Of a DNA stretch of 64,000 nt, positions 21,036 through 32,189 are shown in pieces; positions within the stretch are counted from its first letter, which is position 1; every line of letters begins with the position of its first letter. Source of the stretch: Chara braunii (taxonomy: Eukaryota; Streptophyta; Charophyceae; Charales; Characeae); contig BFEA01000001.1 in NCBI GenBank assembly GCA_003427395.1, forward strand, positions 1,115,923 to 1,179,922, in the 5' to 3' direction. The notes beneath the pieces are model-generated. The model ran no database searches. It was given only the letters and a program-made list of their open reading frames with translations, and was not told the DNA's origin. Made by a program: the position numbers and the translations under genes.

Positions 21036-21632
21036 TTATGAAGTCAAGCCGGGTCGAGGGCGAAGCTGACGATCTGAAGGTGGAACCTGGACGCTGGTGC
21101 GAGGTGGAGCCGAAGATACCGGCTTGCCTTGCATTTTGCGTTCGTAGCGTGCGAGAACTTCCGGAGCCGTTGCTTGGAGTTCCGCACGGGTCAACCAACG
21201 GTCAGCTTTGTGAGTGCAGTACGCAAAATATACCAAGTACTCGGTTGGCCTGTTGCCGTAACGTCGCTGGGAGATGATGTTGCCGACCTCCTGAAAACCG
21301 TCCATAGAGGGTGGGTCTTGCGATCGTCGCCTGAGAAAATCGTCATGTTCCACTGGCATGTAAAGAGCCAACTTGGAGCAATGAACACTGGGTACGGGCA
21401 AGTGGCGGGCACCTGAATGGTGAAGGAAGGTCCTTCGGGTACATCCCCAGCGGGTGCCATGATCGGCTAGGGCCCCATCCATTTCGGGAGGAGCTTAGGA
21501 GAGATATCTTGTTCAAGGCTGAATTCCGCGGTGGAAACCCAAACGAGATAACCGGCGCGGAATGGGCAAGGAAGACGCTGGCGATTGGCCTGTTGGCTCA
21601 TGCGTTGCTGCGTCTTAGCCATCTGGTCGCGT
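21036..21632 (-). pseudogene. Element B integrase C-terminus and chromodomain
   Basis: From 21632 leftwards the minus strand reads DQMAKTQQRMSQQANRQR, then an integrase C-terminal segment with LVWV and ISPKLLPKWMGP, then, after frameshifts, GPSFTIQVPA and a chromodomain-like stretch ending DRWLTRAELQATAPEVLARY near 21180-21110. This is the same domain order as element A's end. The gene is cut at 21632/21633 by element C; the continuation lies at 39652. Confidence 0.85.
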
Positions 21633-22133
21633 TGTCGACCAGTAGAAGTGTTATGTCGGCGCACCGTCCAAACCCTATACCTCGCGCCGCGTCTGTCACC
21701 CACGGGAGGGCTGGTCGGGGCTCTTGTAACCTGCACAATCCACGTTAGTCCTCAACCATACAAAAGTCGACTTCGACCGACTCCACGTCTCATGTACACA
21801 AGTCTCACAAGGCAGGGACATATGAACGAGCATTTTCATTCAATCCAAAACAATGGGGTTCTCAACACTGTTTCCAGCCTCGGGTGAAAATCTCGTCTAG
21901 GGGGGAGAAATCGGTTTGGGTAGCTACGGATCTCTTCTGCACTCTGAGCCTGATCCTCCTCCCAATCGGATGTCAGCGATACCGGGCGCGACGGTCCCAG
22001 GGGACCGTACTAGAGCTCTCCGTGTTAGAGGTCGCTTCCCGTGCCCATTGGGGCCAAAGCTCGAGGTCTACTGTGACCATGCCTTCTTGTAATAGCGTCA
22101 ATTCCCGTCCCTCACAAAGGCCCCGAATGTACC

Positions 22134-22690
22134 AGGTTTGGTGGCCCGGCTCAGAATGTACCCTTTCGGAAGGCTCGGTTCAGAATGTACCCCTTCGGAA
22201 GACCCGATTCAGAATGTACCCCTTCGGAAGGCCCGGCTCAGAATGTACCCCATCGGAAGGCCCGGCTCAGAATGTACCCCATCGGAAGGCCCGGCTCAGA
22301 ATGTCCCCTTTCGGAAAGCCCGCTTCACGAAAGTACCTCTTTGGAAGACCCGGTTCAGAATGTATCCTTTCGGAAAGCCCGCTTCACGAAAGTACCTCTT
22401 TGGAAGACCCGGTTCAGAATGTCCCCTTTCGGAAAGCCCGCTTCACGAAAGTACCTCTTTGGAAGACCCGGTTCAGAATGTATCCTTTCGGAAAGCCCGC
22501 TTCACGAAAGTACCTCTTTGGAAGGCCCGGTTCAGAATGTCCCCTTTCGGAAAGCCCGCTTCACGAAAGTACCTCTTTGGAAGACCCGGTTCAAAATGTA
22601 TCCTTTCGGAAAGCCCGCTTCACGAAAGTACCTCTTTGGAAGGCCCGGTTCAGAATGTATCCTTTCGGAAACCCGCTTCACGAAAGCGCT
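22134..22690. repeat. Minisatellite, 59-bp higher-order unit
   Basis: Alternating ~29-30-bp subunits CCCGGTTCAGAATGTATCC... and CCCGCTTCACGAAAGTACC... form a 59-bp unit repeated about seven times; the first ~170 bp is made of the simple 30-bp form only. 59 is not a multiple of three and the unit has no stop, which is why overlapping long ORFs appear in three frames. Confidence 0.92.
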
Positions 22691-23249
22691 CCTTTGAAAG
22701 GTCCGTCTCGCGACGTCACCACGTTGGGCCCCGGTCGCCGATGTGCCCTTTCCGACCGGACAATCGTATGTCCGAACGTCACTCCCTTTGGAAGGTCCGT
22801 CTCACGACGTCACCACTTTGGGCCCCGGTCGCCGATGTGCCCTTTCCAACCGCTCAATCGTTTGTCCGGACATCACGTCCTTCCAAGTGCTCACACAACC
22901 CACTCGGTATACCCCTTCTCAAACTGGCAAGTGCCGGCAGCACCCTTTCGTAGCGCCCTTGTTACGTGCCCTCTCAAACCGGCAAGTGTCCAATGTCCCC
23001 GCTCGTAGCATCCCTGAAATGTGCCCCAAAGAAAGCCCGTTTACGGTGTGCCCCTTCGGTATTCCTCTCCTTTTGCCATACCTTTGTCCTCCTTCGAGCC
23101 GCCTTAGAGTCCCCTTTCGGTTGACCTGCTCCCTGAAGCTGTCCCCCTTAAGTCTGCTAAATTTCCCCCTTCTTCTCCTTGTCGAAGTGCTCCGACCGTC
23201 TCCGGTGCCCCTTCGGCGTGCCCTTCAACGCGCGGTGCGTCCCTTTTGA

Positions 23250-24175
23250 AGTGCGCCCTCTGTGCCCCGGGCTGTTGTGCGAGGCTGCGCACCCATGCAT
23301 ACGTGGGCGCTGATGTGCGCGGGGGCCGCACGAGGCTGCGCGCGCGCCCAAGTGCATGCGGGGGCTCCGCACCCAGGTGTGTGTGGGAGGTCACCTGCGG
23401 TTGCGCGCCCGTATGCCCATCCGCCTAGGCGCAGAGGAGGGATCGCGCGTGGATGCGCGCCCGTGCGCCCGCCCGCCTAGGTGCGCGGGGGGGGGGGTTG
23501 CGAGCGGCTGAGCGCTCGTGCGCCCGTCGCCTAGGTGTGTGGGGGATCGCGCACAGCTGCGAGCTCCGTGCGAGCGTTCGCTTAGGTGCGCGGGGAGTCG
23601 CGCGCGGCTGCGTGCTGCGTGCGCACGTCCGCTTAGGTGCGTGGGAGATCGCGCGCGGCTGCACGCTCCGTGCTTGCGTCCGCTTAGGTGCGCGGGAGAT
23701 CGCGCGCGGTTGCACGTTTATGCGCCCTTCCGTCCTGGTGCGCGGGGGATCGCGCGCGGCTGCGTGGTCCCGGCGCGCATCCGCTTAGGTGTGCTGGAGA
23801 TCGCGCGTGTCCGCTTAGGTGTGTTGGAGATCGCTCGCGGCTGCACGCTCGTGCGCTCGTCCGTCTAGGTGCACGGGGGATCACGCACGGCTGCGCGCTC
23901 CGTGCGCGCGTCCGTTTAGGTGCGCGGGGAATCGCGCGCGGCTGCGCGCTCCGTGTGCGCGTCCGCGGGAGATCCCGCGCGGCTGCGCGCTCGTGCGCCT
24001 GCTCCGTGCGCGCGTCCGCTTAGGTGCGCGGGGAATCACGCGCAGCTGCGCGCTCCGTGCGCGCGTCCGCTTAGGTGCGCGAGAGATCACACGCGGTTGT
24101 GCGCTCGTGCGCCCGTCCGGCTAGGTGCGCGGGGGATCGCGCGTGGCTGCGCGCTCCGTGTGCACGTCCTGTGCG
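23250..24175. repeat. GC-rich minisatellite in left LTR
   Basis: About fifteen imperfect units of roughly 55-62 bp built from GCGCGCGGCTGCGCGCTCCG, GTGCGCGCGTCCGCTTAGG and TGCGCGGGGGATC. Very CpG-rich compared with the surroundings. Confidence 0.9.
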
Positions 24176-25248
24176 CCTTAGTGTGAGCGAGGGAGTTTGG
24201 GCGCAGCTGCATGTGCGTCTGTGCGTCTGAGTGCGGCGTGCCCTCCTCCCTTCCCTTCGTGCGTGTTACCTCCTGTCTCTCCCGTGTGTGTTGCCCGTGC
24301 GTCGTTCTTCCCAGGCGTGTTCCCTGTCCCTTGTCCGTGCGTGTTTGAAGTCCGTTCTCCTTCCCGTGCGTGCTGTCCTCCGTTGTCCTTCGTGCGCCCT
24401 CCACTTGTGCATGCGAGAAGTGTCCCGACCCGGAGCCCTTTTCGGCTTTTATGTTTTGCAAGGCTCCCCCTCCCTGGCTCTCCACTCTTCGGAGGCTGCC
24501 CACGAGTTGCAGCGCCCCGGTACCGGGCCTGTGCCCGAGCCTGATTGGGCCCCTGAAAGGTTTTCAACGACGGGGGCCTTTTGCTCGGGAAGTGGGCCTT
24601 TTGCAGCGCCCCGGTACCGAGGCTACTCCCGAGCCTGTCCCGGGCCTATTTGGGCCTAGGTGGTCCCCCACGCTCAAGCGGTACTGGCCCTTGAGGAAAC
24701 CGAGCAGGGGCCCCCAAAATTGTAGGCCATAAGGCCCATTTCTGAGCCTTAGGCCGGGAACCTCTTTTCCTTGGCACCAAGGCCCGCCTAAAAGGCCGGT
24801 CTCCATCATCACCAACACAAGGTGTTCTCGAGATTTGGTCACTCGTGGTAACTTCGGAGGCTGTCACTGCTCGAGATGCTCGAAGCTTTGCGTCAAGGGC
24901 CCGACGCCCTTTTCCTTCTGGCTTTTCCCCGACCCTTGGTGCAATTCTGGCCCTTCACGGTGGTGCCCTTTGCCCCGAGCCCTTGGCAATCTTCCTGTTG
25001 CGGCAGTCTTTCCATGCCCGTCCGCGGCTTAAGCCCGTGTGCACCCCCGCCAGGATGTCCCCTCCCATGTCCATGGTTCCATCCTTTCCAGATGTCGCGA
25101 CCGGTACTCGTGGTGTTGTTCTTGTTGGCATAACTTCCGGATCCTGATAGCGGTCCCTGTCGGTAAAGTAAGTGAGCCGGACCCTTGGCACGAGCCCTTA
25201 TCGAGGAAGTAAAGGGCGGCATAAGGTTGGAGCCGCCCGACAGCAGCG

Positions 25249-25259
25249 CCCCCCCCTCC
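25249..25259 (-). other. Polypurine tract of element C
   Basis: On the minus strand GGAGGGGGGGG, six bases from the LTR start (TGTCGGGCGG at 25242). The spacing is slightly larger than usual. Confidence 0.65.
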
Positions 25260-25501
25260 ATTCTCGGTGTCCCCTGCAAGCCATCTTGGATATCAAGGAA
25301 AAAGAGAATGGAGAAAGAGTTGACTCCTAATCTTTACCCATCAACCCAAGATTATCCTCATCGCCTCCGTCGGATCCTTTTCTCTTGCTTCTTTTTCTTG
25401 TCTCGCTTTTTCTCAATCATCCTCTTTTTAATCCCTAATTGTTTCTTGGCCCTCCGCTGTCTCCTCTCGCGGCGGTGCTTGTTTTGTCCCTTATCTACTA
25501 C

Positions 25502-26590
25502 TCACACACTCCTAATGGCTTTCTTACCCTTGCGCTTCCTCTCCCGTCTTAGCGTAGCCGATTCTAGGACCTTTTGCCTCTTTTTCTTTGTGTCCTTCCA
25601 TTGGCTATTTCGGACCCCTAAGACCTTCTCCCACCTCCTTTTCGTGGATTTCTTAGAGGGTTCTCCTACTTCATAAGTGGACGACTCACGCTCCCTTGTG
25701 GTTTCTCCTGCAAGCTCTTCCAAGCGTTTCTCTAGCCGCTCGCTCTCCTTCTCCTTACCCTTTTCCAAATGCAGGGTAGCTCCTTTTCGATCCTTAAATA
25801 TTTTCAAGCGGGCTCCAGACACCGGCTCTTTCCACCTAGTTCCGTCTACTTCCTCAAGCAGGTAGGCCCCGCCTTCCAGTATCTTTACCACCCGGTAAGG
25901 CCCCATCCATCTGTTTGTCAGCTTCCCTGTCCATGTTCTCTCCAAAGCGGAATCATAGAGTAAGACTAGGCTTCTCGCACGTATTCCTTCCTGCCTGACT
26001 CGGAGGTTTTTATCCCACCTTTCCTTCTCCTTCCCCCTCTAGGCTTTTAGCTTCTCTATGGCATCCAGGGTGCTATCCTCGAGGGTCTCAACTATTTGCT
26101 TAATCCTAGCGCCCAATAGCTGCTCCCTAGTCGACACTTCTTCCCAATCAATCTTCGTCCAAGAATCCATATGAAATTTTATGGGTAAGGGACAATGTCT
26201 ACCGAACCATAAAGTATACGGCGGATACCCAATGGTTGATCGAACTGTAACATTGTCTGCCCAGACGGCGTATCTCAAATACGTCGGCCACTTCTTCTCC
26301 CTCCCCCTGCACCACTTAACGAGCGCGTTTACTAGAGACTGATGCCCCCTCTCTACAGGAGCATTAGCTTGAGGGTGGTATGCCGTGGATAACGATACTC
26401 GGATTCCTACTCTCTGGAGCAAATCCTGGACTTCCTTAGCCATGAACTTCGACCCTCTATCCATAACGATCTTCCCGACACACTCGTACCGGGTGATATA
26501 CTCGGGCAAATATTCATTGACGACTTTCCCAGTCTTCTGACGTAACGCCCATGCTTCCACAAAGCCCGTCAGGTCATCCCGAAATCCATG
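25502..26590 (-). pseudogene. Element C integrase core and C-terminus
   Basis: After a one-base frameshift near 26585 the frame is open to a TAG at 26039, then continues in frame to 25502. It contains the second catalytic Asp in VMDRGSKF (about 26450-26464), AYHPQANAPVERGHQ with the catalytic Glu (about 26345-26370), and, after the TAG, RWMGPYRVVKILEGGAYLLE, the integrase C-terminal beta barrel. The tail (25502-25720) is strongly basic (RRERKRKGKKA), possibly for nuclear entry or DNA binding. No chromodomain is seen, unlike elements A and E. Integrase inserts the cDNA into the genome. Confidence 0.88.
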
Positions 26591-27621
26591 ATGTAATTCA
26601 TTCCTCCCTCTCCCTTGGGCATTTTGACCAAATCGACGTGAACTTTTTGTCCTACCGCTGTCGGATATGAAGGGACCAACGACTCTTTATACTTAACCAC
26701 AACCCTCTTCTGACACTCTACGCACGTCTGGCAATAGGACTCCACGTCTCTATATAGGCCGTCCCACCAGTAGAGGTTCCTAACCTTTTCAAAAGTCCCC
26801 TTCACTCCTCTATGCCCTCCAACGATACCGTCGTGAACTTCTGCTATTATTTCTTGTCGCTCACCCTCATCGCAGACAACCCTCGTCGGCATGTTGTGCT
26901 TAGGTGGTCTCTTAAAGAGGTGTCCCGCCCTGAGGCAATATTGTTGAGCCTCCTTCCTAAGCTTGTCATCTACCTCCACTTCGCCTATGCGATACCGCCC
27001 TATGCGATGGTACTTACCGGTGTAAAGATTCTCTAGGAACAGAGAATCCCCACTGGTAATAGGTTTCATCTTTAATGAACCTATCCCCATTTGTAAGAAC
27101 TTGTCAACTCCTCCAAGCGACCCCAGGTTTCCATCTTCTAGGGGAATTCGCGATAAGCCATTTGCGACTGAATTCTTGACCCCGGATATTCGTTCCACTA
27201 CATAATCAAACATCCTTATGTGCATAAGCCACTTGGTAATCGTGGGGTCCGTCAACGAGAAATCTTTTTGTAACACAGCCGCCACCGCCGTTGGGTCGAC
27301 CCGTAGTACGGACCCTCGTCCGTAAATATAATGTCGAAAGACATTCAAACAATGCAACACCCCAAGGACTTCTTTCTCAAGTTGCGAATAGTTCCTTTCG
27401 GTGGTGTTCAGGGTTTTACTCTCAAATCTGAGAGGCCTTTCCTTACCATCGGAGTCCTTCTGAACCAAGACTCCGCCAACGGAGGCAGGCCCTGCGTCCG
27501 TACATACCACAAACAGTCGCTTCTCCTCATCCTCGAAATAAGGGACTCCTAAGACCTGTCCTCCTTCCTTAAACTCTTCTTTCAATATTCTTACTGCACC
27601 TTCCTGTTCACCAGTCCATTT
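26569..27621 (-). CDS. Element C RNase H and integrase N-terminal domain
   Basis: In frame with the RT (only a TGA at 27622-27624 separates them). RNase H: FVVCTDAGPASVGGVLV (first Asp), ESKTLNTTERNYSQLEKEVL (Glu), LRVDPTAVAAVL (Asp). The integrase zinc finger follows: HDGIVGGHRG ... CQTCVECQKR (H-x-H-C-x2-C, about 26705-26850), then VHVDLVKMPK with the first catalytic Asp of the core (about 26620-26645). The frame ends at 26569 because of a single missing or extra base. Confidence 0.9.
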   Translation of the reverse strand, partial: KWTGEQEGAVRILKEEFKEGGQVLGVPYFEDEEKRLFVVCTDAGPASVGGVLVQKDSDGKERPLRFESKTLNTTERNYSQLEKEVLGVLHCLNVFRHYIYGRGSVLRVDPTAVAAVLQKDFSLTDPTITKWLMHIRMFDYVVERISGVKNSVANGLSRIPLEDGNLGSLGGVDKFLQMGIGSLKMKPITSGDSLFLENLYTGKYHRIGRYRIGEVEVDDKLRKEAQQYCLRAGHLFKRPPKHNMPTRVVCDEGERQEIIAEVHDGIVGGHRGVKGTFEKVRNLYWWDGLYRDVESYCQTCVECQKRVVVKYKESLVPSYPTAVGQKVHVDLVKMPKGEGGMNYIMDFGMT

Positions 27622-28818
27622 TCATTCCACCCCTTTCCACACCAATCTCCTAAGGGGTTCTGCCTTCTCAACATACCCCTTTATGAAATTCTTCCAAAAC
27701 CCGACCACTCCCCGGAACTGACGTATGTCGGTGATATTTCGGAGCGGGGTGGGCCAGTTCATAAGTTTTTCTAGCTTCGCAGGGTCCGGTCGCCTGCCAT
27801 TTCTATCACAGATATATCCCAAGATCTTAATGGGAGATACTGACCATCTACTTTTAGTTCCACTCACTGTGAGATTAGTGTCCTCTAGTTTTACTAGCAC
27901 CCTCTTAATGTCTTCGGCGTGAGTTGCGACGAATTTCCTCACTCCAGGCATCACTTCCGTCTCATCCATCTCAAGCGGTCCTTTGATTGGGAAGTCATCC
28001 AGGAAAACTTCCACCAAATTTGGTATAAGCTCTCCCAGATCTGCCACCATTGCTCTTTGAAAAACAGCGACGCCATTAGTCCATCTCATCGGTATCACCA
28101 TCATCTGGATTAATCCTAACGGGGTGTGCATTGCCGTCAGGTGCCGGTCTCTATAGTCTAGTGGAATCTCGTCGTAGCCCGAGAAAAGGTCGTAGACCGA
28201 GTAAATCGAACGCCCGGCTGACCCTTCAGATAGGAGACCCCCATTCGGAATAGACCCAACGTCTCTAACCGTGACCTTATTTGTCTTCTGTAGGTCTTGT
28301 ATCCACCGCCGTTTCTCGTTTGACTTCCGTATGAAGAACCACCTATTTGCATAGACGCTTTCACATGGCTCTGCTACGAACGTCCTGATTTTCTCTTTCA
28401 CACTATCATCTTTTTTTTTTGGGGGGGCACACTTCCATCTCGCGTCATTCCACGGAACGTGTGGAACCGTATAGATCCTTGAGGGTTTAGCATATCGCGG
28501 GTCTATTCGTCCTCTTTCCGCGTCGCAGAAGGCTACCGCCTTATCGCATGCTCGTAATGTCTCTATTATGAGCTCTCTCTTCTCCTTGGTTATATTCATG
28601 TCGCCTATATGCATCCCTTTCAACCTGTCTTTTGTAATTCTCTGCCCTTCAGCGGCCTTTCGTTCTCTGATCATCTGAGTAATTTCCTCCTCAGTGATCC
28701 CTATCTCTCCGGTCCTATCACGGCTGACCGCGGTTGGTTCACCTTTTTGGGCTACAGTTTTGTATCTCTTTCCCCCACCGTGTGAGGGAATTCCTCCAAA
28801 AAAAACAGGTTCATACAC
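27622..28818 (-). CDS. Element C reverse transcriptase
   Basis: A 398-codon open frame. Motifs in order: WIQDLQKTNKVT, YSVYDLFSGYDEIPLDYRD (motif A, Asp), HTPLGLIQMMVIPMRWTNG and FQRAM (motif B), EVFLDDFPIKG (motif C at 27994-28005; the usual Tyr is Phe), LGYICDRNGRRPDPAK and FRGVVGFWKNFIKGY (thumb). The FLDD box and the LTAMHTPLG stretch set it apart from the YLDD chromovirus RTs of elements A and E, so C belongs to another Gypsy lineage. The stop at 27622 is TGA where the next residues (KWTGEQEGAVRIL) continue normally. Confidence 0.93.
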   Translation of the reverse strand: MYEPVFFGGIPSHGGGKRYKTVAQKGEPTAVSRDRTGEIGITEEEITQMIRERKAAEGQRITKDRLKGMHIGDMNITKEKRELIIETLRACDKAVAFCDAERGRIDPRYAKPSRIYTVPHVPWNDARWKCAPPKKKDDSVKEKIRTFVAEPCESVYANRWFFIRKSNEKRRWIQDLQKTNKVTVRDVGSIPNGGLLSEGSAGRSIYSVYDLFSGYDEIPLDYRDRHLTAMHTPLGLIQMMVIPMRWTNGVAVFQRAMVADLGELIPNLVEVFLDDFPIKGPLEMDETEVMPGVRKFVATHAEDIKRVLVKLEDTNLTVSGTKSRWSVSPIKILGYICDRNGRRPDPAKLEKLMNWPTPLRNITDIRQFRGVVGFWKNFIKGYVEKAEPLRRLVWKGVE

Positions 28819-29924
28819 TCTCCGAACTCGTCATCATCACTCTCTTTCGAGTAAGCTATCCCATCTATAACATACTTGTTCTCAAGTTCTTCCACTTCAA
28901 TCTTTCTTCCCTTCAACCTATGAGGCCCTAGAGCGAGTTCTTCGGGAATCATCTGGCAACTCCTTGTCATTAGCTGCCCTCTATTCTGTAAGGACACCTT
29001 ATGACGCTTGTCAAATCCGTGCACAGTCTTCAGGGTAACCCTGATTCCTTCTAGTCCGTCTATGGTGACTGTCTAACTCCCATCACGCTTGTTCTCGGTG
29101 GTGGCGTTGACACGGGTCAGCCACGTTCTCCCAAGGATTAGCTCTGAAGATCAATGTTCCACCGTGAAGACCGGCACGGTGGCTTCAACTCCAGCAACCT
29201 CGACCTTGGCCTTATGACACACCCCAAGCACGGGCTGCTTTAGCTTGTTAGCGGACACCATGGTCATAGCTACGCTTCTGTCTACGTCGAGGCCAAGTTT
29301 CCTTGATACCTTATCCTCGCAGACGGTAGACTCGGATCCGTCATCCACTATAGCCTCCATCCTTACCCCATTTACAGTGGCGTTGAACTTTCCACTACCA
29401 AGGACGTAAAAGTAGTCGCCCTTGCCTCCTACAACTTTTGTCTGCTCTTGCTCTCCCTTCTCCGCCACCAAGACAGAGGTTTTCGTCTCTGCTTTAGGTT
29501 CTCCAGAAGTTGCCGTCTCGGTCAACGGCACCTTAGCTTTCTTCATCATCACGATCAGTTCATCCCTCACCGGTCCACAGTCGGCTATGAATTCCTTGAG
29601 CGTAATAGGAATGGGCATATCCATTGCCCTCCTCAACGGCTCCCTCAAATCAACCTCGTCCAACGAGTTTCTGAGCTGGAATTTCTTGGCCGCTCTCTTC
29701 CTAGGGGACTGAGGAGACTTCGGCGACTCCACTTGCTCATCTATCATTGGTTGATCCTGGTCTTCTTTCTTCCCACTGCCTGACCCGCCGACGCCTTGGG
29801 CGCATATATAGGTTTCGCCATCACTCATTGTATCTACAAACTTAATGGAGGAAACTCTCATTCCTGAACTCTCTGGCGGTTCTTCTATCTCGTCCTCAAA
29901 GGTCACTCGTGAAGTCTTTGCCAT
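28752..29924 (-). pseudogene. Element C protease region
   Basis: The N-terminal part is acidic and disordered, then KKFQLRNSLDEVDLREPLRR and MPIPITLKEFIAD, a helical motif I know from before the protease in several Gypsy polyproteins. The retropepsin follows with AIVDDGSESTV (active site Asp-Gly-Ser, about 29325-29355) and a hydrophobic flap. In-frame TGA (29151-29153) and TAG (about 29076) interrupt the end, where SSELILGRTWLTRV supplies the usual ILG(R/T)xW motif. A one-base shift near 28815 joins it to the RT. Confidence 0.85.
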
Positions 29925-30564
29925 CGTCGCTCCTGCGCTTGTTTTCCCTTTGCTTCATTCATCCTCCTCCTCCGGATATCCACATTTATCTTCATCGAAG
30001 GTAGGAAGGGTACAGGTTTCCCCTCATCTGCCCACATTACATATTTTCTATCATCCAATTCAATGATACCCTCTTTCGATGCGTCTAACATGGCCTGACA
30101 ATCTCTTTTCCGGTGGTCCTCATCTCCACAGTACATGCAAGCCTTATCATACCAGGTCCGTCTTGGACTAGGGTCTCCCTTCTTCTGGCCCTCTGGCCGT
30201 GGAGCAGCCCGTACAGGGGGTTCCTCCTTCCTTTGACTATGATTTTGCAATTTTTCTACTGTCGCCTTTAAGACTTCTATTTCCTTTCCCATGTCCTCCT
30301 CACGTCTTTCTGGCCTCCTAGCCTCCACCTCATCTTTCGGCTTCCACCTGCTATCCTTAGCGTTAGCCCACTTGGACGTTCCCCACTCTCCATCGCTTCT
30401 TTTCCAATCACTTCGTTTTCCCTTCCTCCATTCACTCTCACTTCTGGCAAATTCCCCTCTTCCAGGCGAACTCGTATTAGTGTCCTTTCCTTCGACTTTG
30501 GGTCTCCTGTCGTTCCCGTAGTCACTCCCTTTCCTAGGTTATCGAGGACTTTCATGATATGCAC
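29903..30564 (-). pseudogene. Element C Gag C-terminus with CCHC zinc knuckle
   Basis: Two overlapping frames (30564-30277 and 30328-29903). The first is Arg/Gly/Glu-rich. The second has EDMGKEIEVLKATVEKLQNH (short coiled coil) and ACMYCGDEDHRKRDC, a complete C-x2-C-x4-H-x4-C knuckle at about 30101-30142. Nucleocapsid role: RNA binding and packaging. Confidence 0.88.
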
Positions 30565-31424
30565 TTTGCACTTTGCCCTTCCGTATCATGAGCCAAGGCC
30601 CTTACTTGGGCAAACGTCACGCCCTGAGAGGGAAGATCCCTCACAATCATCTCTAGCTTCTCTCGTGGTAGAGAACCTAGGAATATTCCACATCTGTCTG
30701 GTTCCCCTATGAATCCTCCCTCCACCAGCAGGTTCGAGGCCTTCTCGTATCTCCTCACAAACGCTACCAGACTTTCGTCCTCCTTTTTTTTCATCTCTTT
30801 CAGGTCCTCTATCGAGTAGGAGACTTCATCATAAGCGAAGATCCTAGTAACCCTCTCCCTGAACGTCAGCTAACGACCATTGTCTAAAATGGCGTCCCTT
30901 ACTTCTCGATTTATCTTTGGTGTAGTATGGTGGAGGAAATTTGCGATCATTTCTTGATCAGTCCATTCTCCTCTCATTCCAATAACCTCCCAATCATCCA
31001 GAAACTCAGAAACGTTCTTCCCTGTGAAGGTTGTCTGGACGCTGGTCAATGCTGGGGACGAGTACATCTGAGGCCCAAAGAACGGAGACACATAGGAGCC
31101 TGGCCCGTAAGCCATGGAGTAAGGGCTCCTTCTACAAGGCTCACCAGGGCTCTCCCTCCAAGGCTCCCTCACTCCGGTATTCGTGAACCTCGACATTCTG
31201 GTTCTATTCAAGACGTCTTTCCTCCAGCCTTCGCCCTTGGAGCTTCGCCCTTCAAGTTCTTTGGCGCGATTCTCCAATTCTCTTAAGGCTCTTCTTAGTT
31301 TCTCTGCGTCACTAGCAACATCCATACCCATTTTCCTGTTTGGGCTACTCGTCCTTGACTCTTGTGTTTTTACGTCTCCCCCTATCGAAGTCAAATAAGT
31401 CCCTTCAGCATCCATCTCTCCCAA
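30552..31424 (-). pseudogene. gag: Element C Gag capsid, split by TAG
   Basis: First credible ATG at about 31415; the frame continues upstream into the preceding ORF across a TAG (31425-31427). It reads a coiled coil (EKLRRALRELENRAKELEGR), a Pro/Ser/Tyr-rich linker, then FTGKNVSEFLDDWE, the start of the Gypsy capsid. A TAG at 30870-30872 interrupts it, after which LTFRERVTRIFAYDE and the capsid helix VAFVRRYEKASNLLVEGG continue in the same frame to 30552. Confidence 0.85.
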
Positions 31425-31934
31425 CTAACTTTCGGATACTCGGCTCACGGCAATTAAGATTCTCTTGATCGAGCCCTCCAGTATCTCTTGTAAAGCCTCG
31501 AAGTCGGCGTCTTCCCCTTCAGCTCTAACAACTAAAGCAGTGGTCAGTACAACTTTTGAATAGCGCGAGTTAGCCTCCAAGGTTCTTAATGAGACTCCGT
31601 CCACTATGTCGTTGGAAAGCTCTTTGGGCTCCCCAGCGTCTTCCTTTAATCTTATTCTTGCCTCAGCTATGGTCTTTCTCCATTCCCTGTAAAACGGTTC
31701 CCCTTCAAACGGTATCGTGTGAATCTCAATTTTCGCCAGTCGAAGTTCGCCGGCCGCTTTCCAAATAGCACATATCCTAGCTTCTCTAACAGCCTTCCTA
31801 GCGGACTCCGCCTCCTCCTCCTGGTTCAACCTTTCGTCATGTATCACTTCTACTCTCGCTCGCACCAAGGACCCCTCTATCTTCGCACCCCCTATGAGCT
31901 GATATTTTCCGGCCACCCCTCTGGTACTAGCCAT
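31425..31934 (-). CDS. Accessory ORF 5, unknown, in frame with gag
   Basis: 169 codons from ATG 31934, ending at a TAG that lies in frame with gag, so it might be the N-terminal part of a Gag fusion. Predicted mostly helical and charged; AESARKAVREARICAIWKAAG and AKIEIHTIPF resemble, loosely, the arrangement in the ORF at 32190-32501 (helix, then a strand with alternating Ile). No known domain recognised. Confidence 0.6.
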   Translation of the reverse strand: MASTRGVAGKYQLIGGAKIEGSLVRARVEVIHDERLNQEEEAESARKAVREARICAIWKAAGELRLAKIEIHTIPFEGEPFYREWRKTIAEARIRLKEDAGEPKELSNDIVDGVSLRTLEANSRYSKVVLTTALVVRAEGEDADFEALQEILEGSIKRILIAVSRVSES

Positions 31935-32189
31935 TCCTTCTCTCTCTAGTTTCTCTACGGATCTCTCTTATTCTCCTCACCAGAAACTCTTCCCTCTAGT
32001 TTATTATTTTCTCCCTTTCTTCTTTGTAGATCAGAGCCAATCCCTCTACCCTCTCCTCAAGCGCAAGGAGCTCCTGCTCATTGGTAGAGTCGCACGACTA
32101 CTTGTAGCCATCAACTAACTCCACTACTTTATCGTTTATTGGATCTAAGTAAATCTCAACAAGCGAATTAACCTTTTCGTCGCTTCCTC
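31935..32189 (-). other. Broken ORF between accessory ORFs
   Basis: Minus-strand frame reads SLVEIYLDPINDKVVELVDGYK, a TAG, then NEQELLALEERVEGLALIYKEER, suggesting a decayed coding stretch with a C-terminal coiled coil. Confidence 0.4.

Larger units (their letters stand above)
21633..25242 (-). repeat. Element C 3' LTR (left), 3.6 kb
   Basis: Runs from TGTCGACC (21633) to GCCGCCCGACA (25242). It carries a 59-bp minisatellite (22134-22690) that the other LTR lacks, a GC-rich minisatellite (about 23250-24175) that it shares, and about 1 kb of unique sequence at its right end (24180-25242), which is U3. All apparent ORFs in it are repeat-derived. Confidence 0.93.

Noticed and set aside
21884-23008. 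374-codon ORF and two overlapping long ORFs
   Set aside because: They lie in a 59-bp tandem array without stops; the unit length is not a multiple of three, so all frames open. The DNA is part of an LTR.
23246-24186. Arg/Ala/Cys-rich ORFs on both strands (also 37723-38627)
   Set aside because: Products of a GC-rich minisatellite read in every frame; no conserved start or domain.
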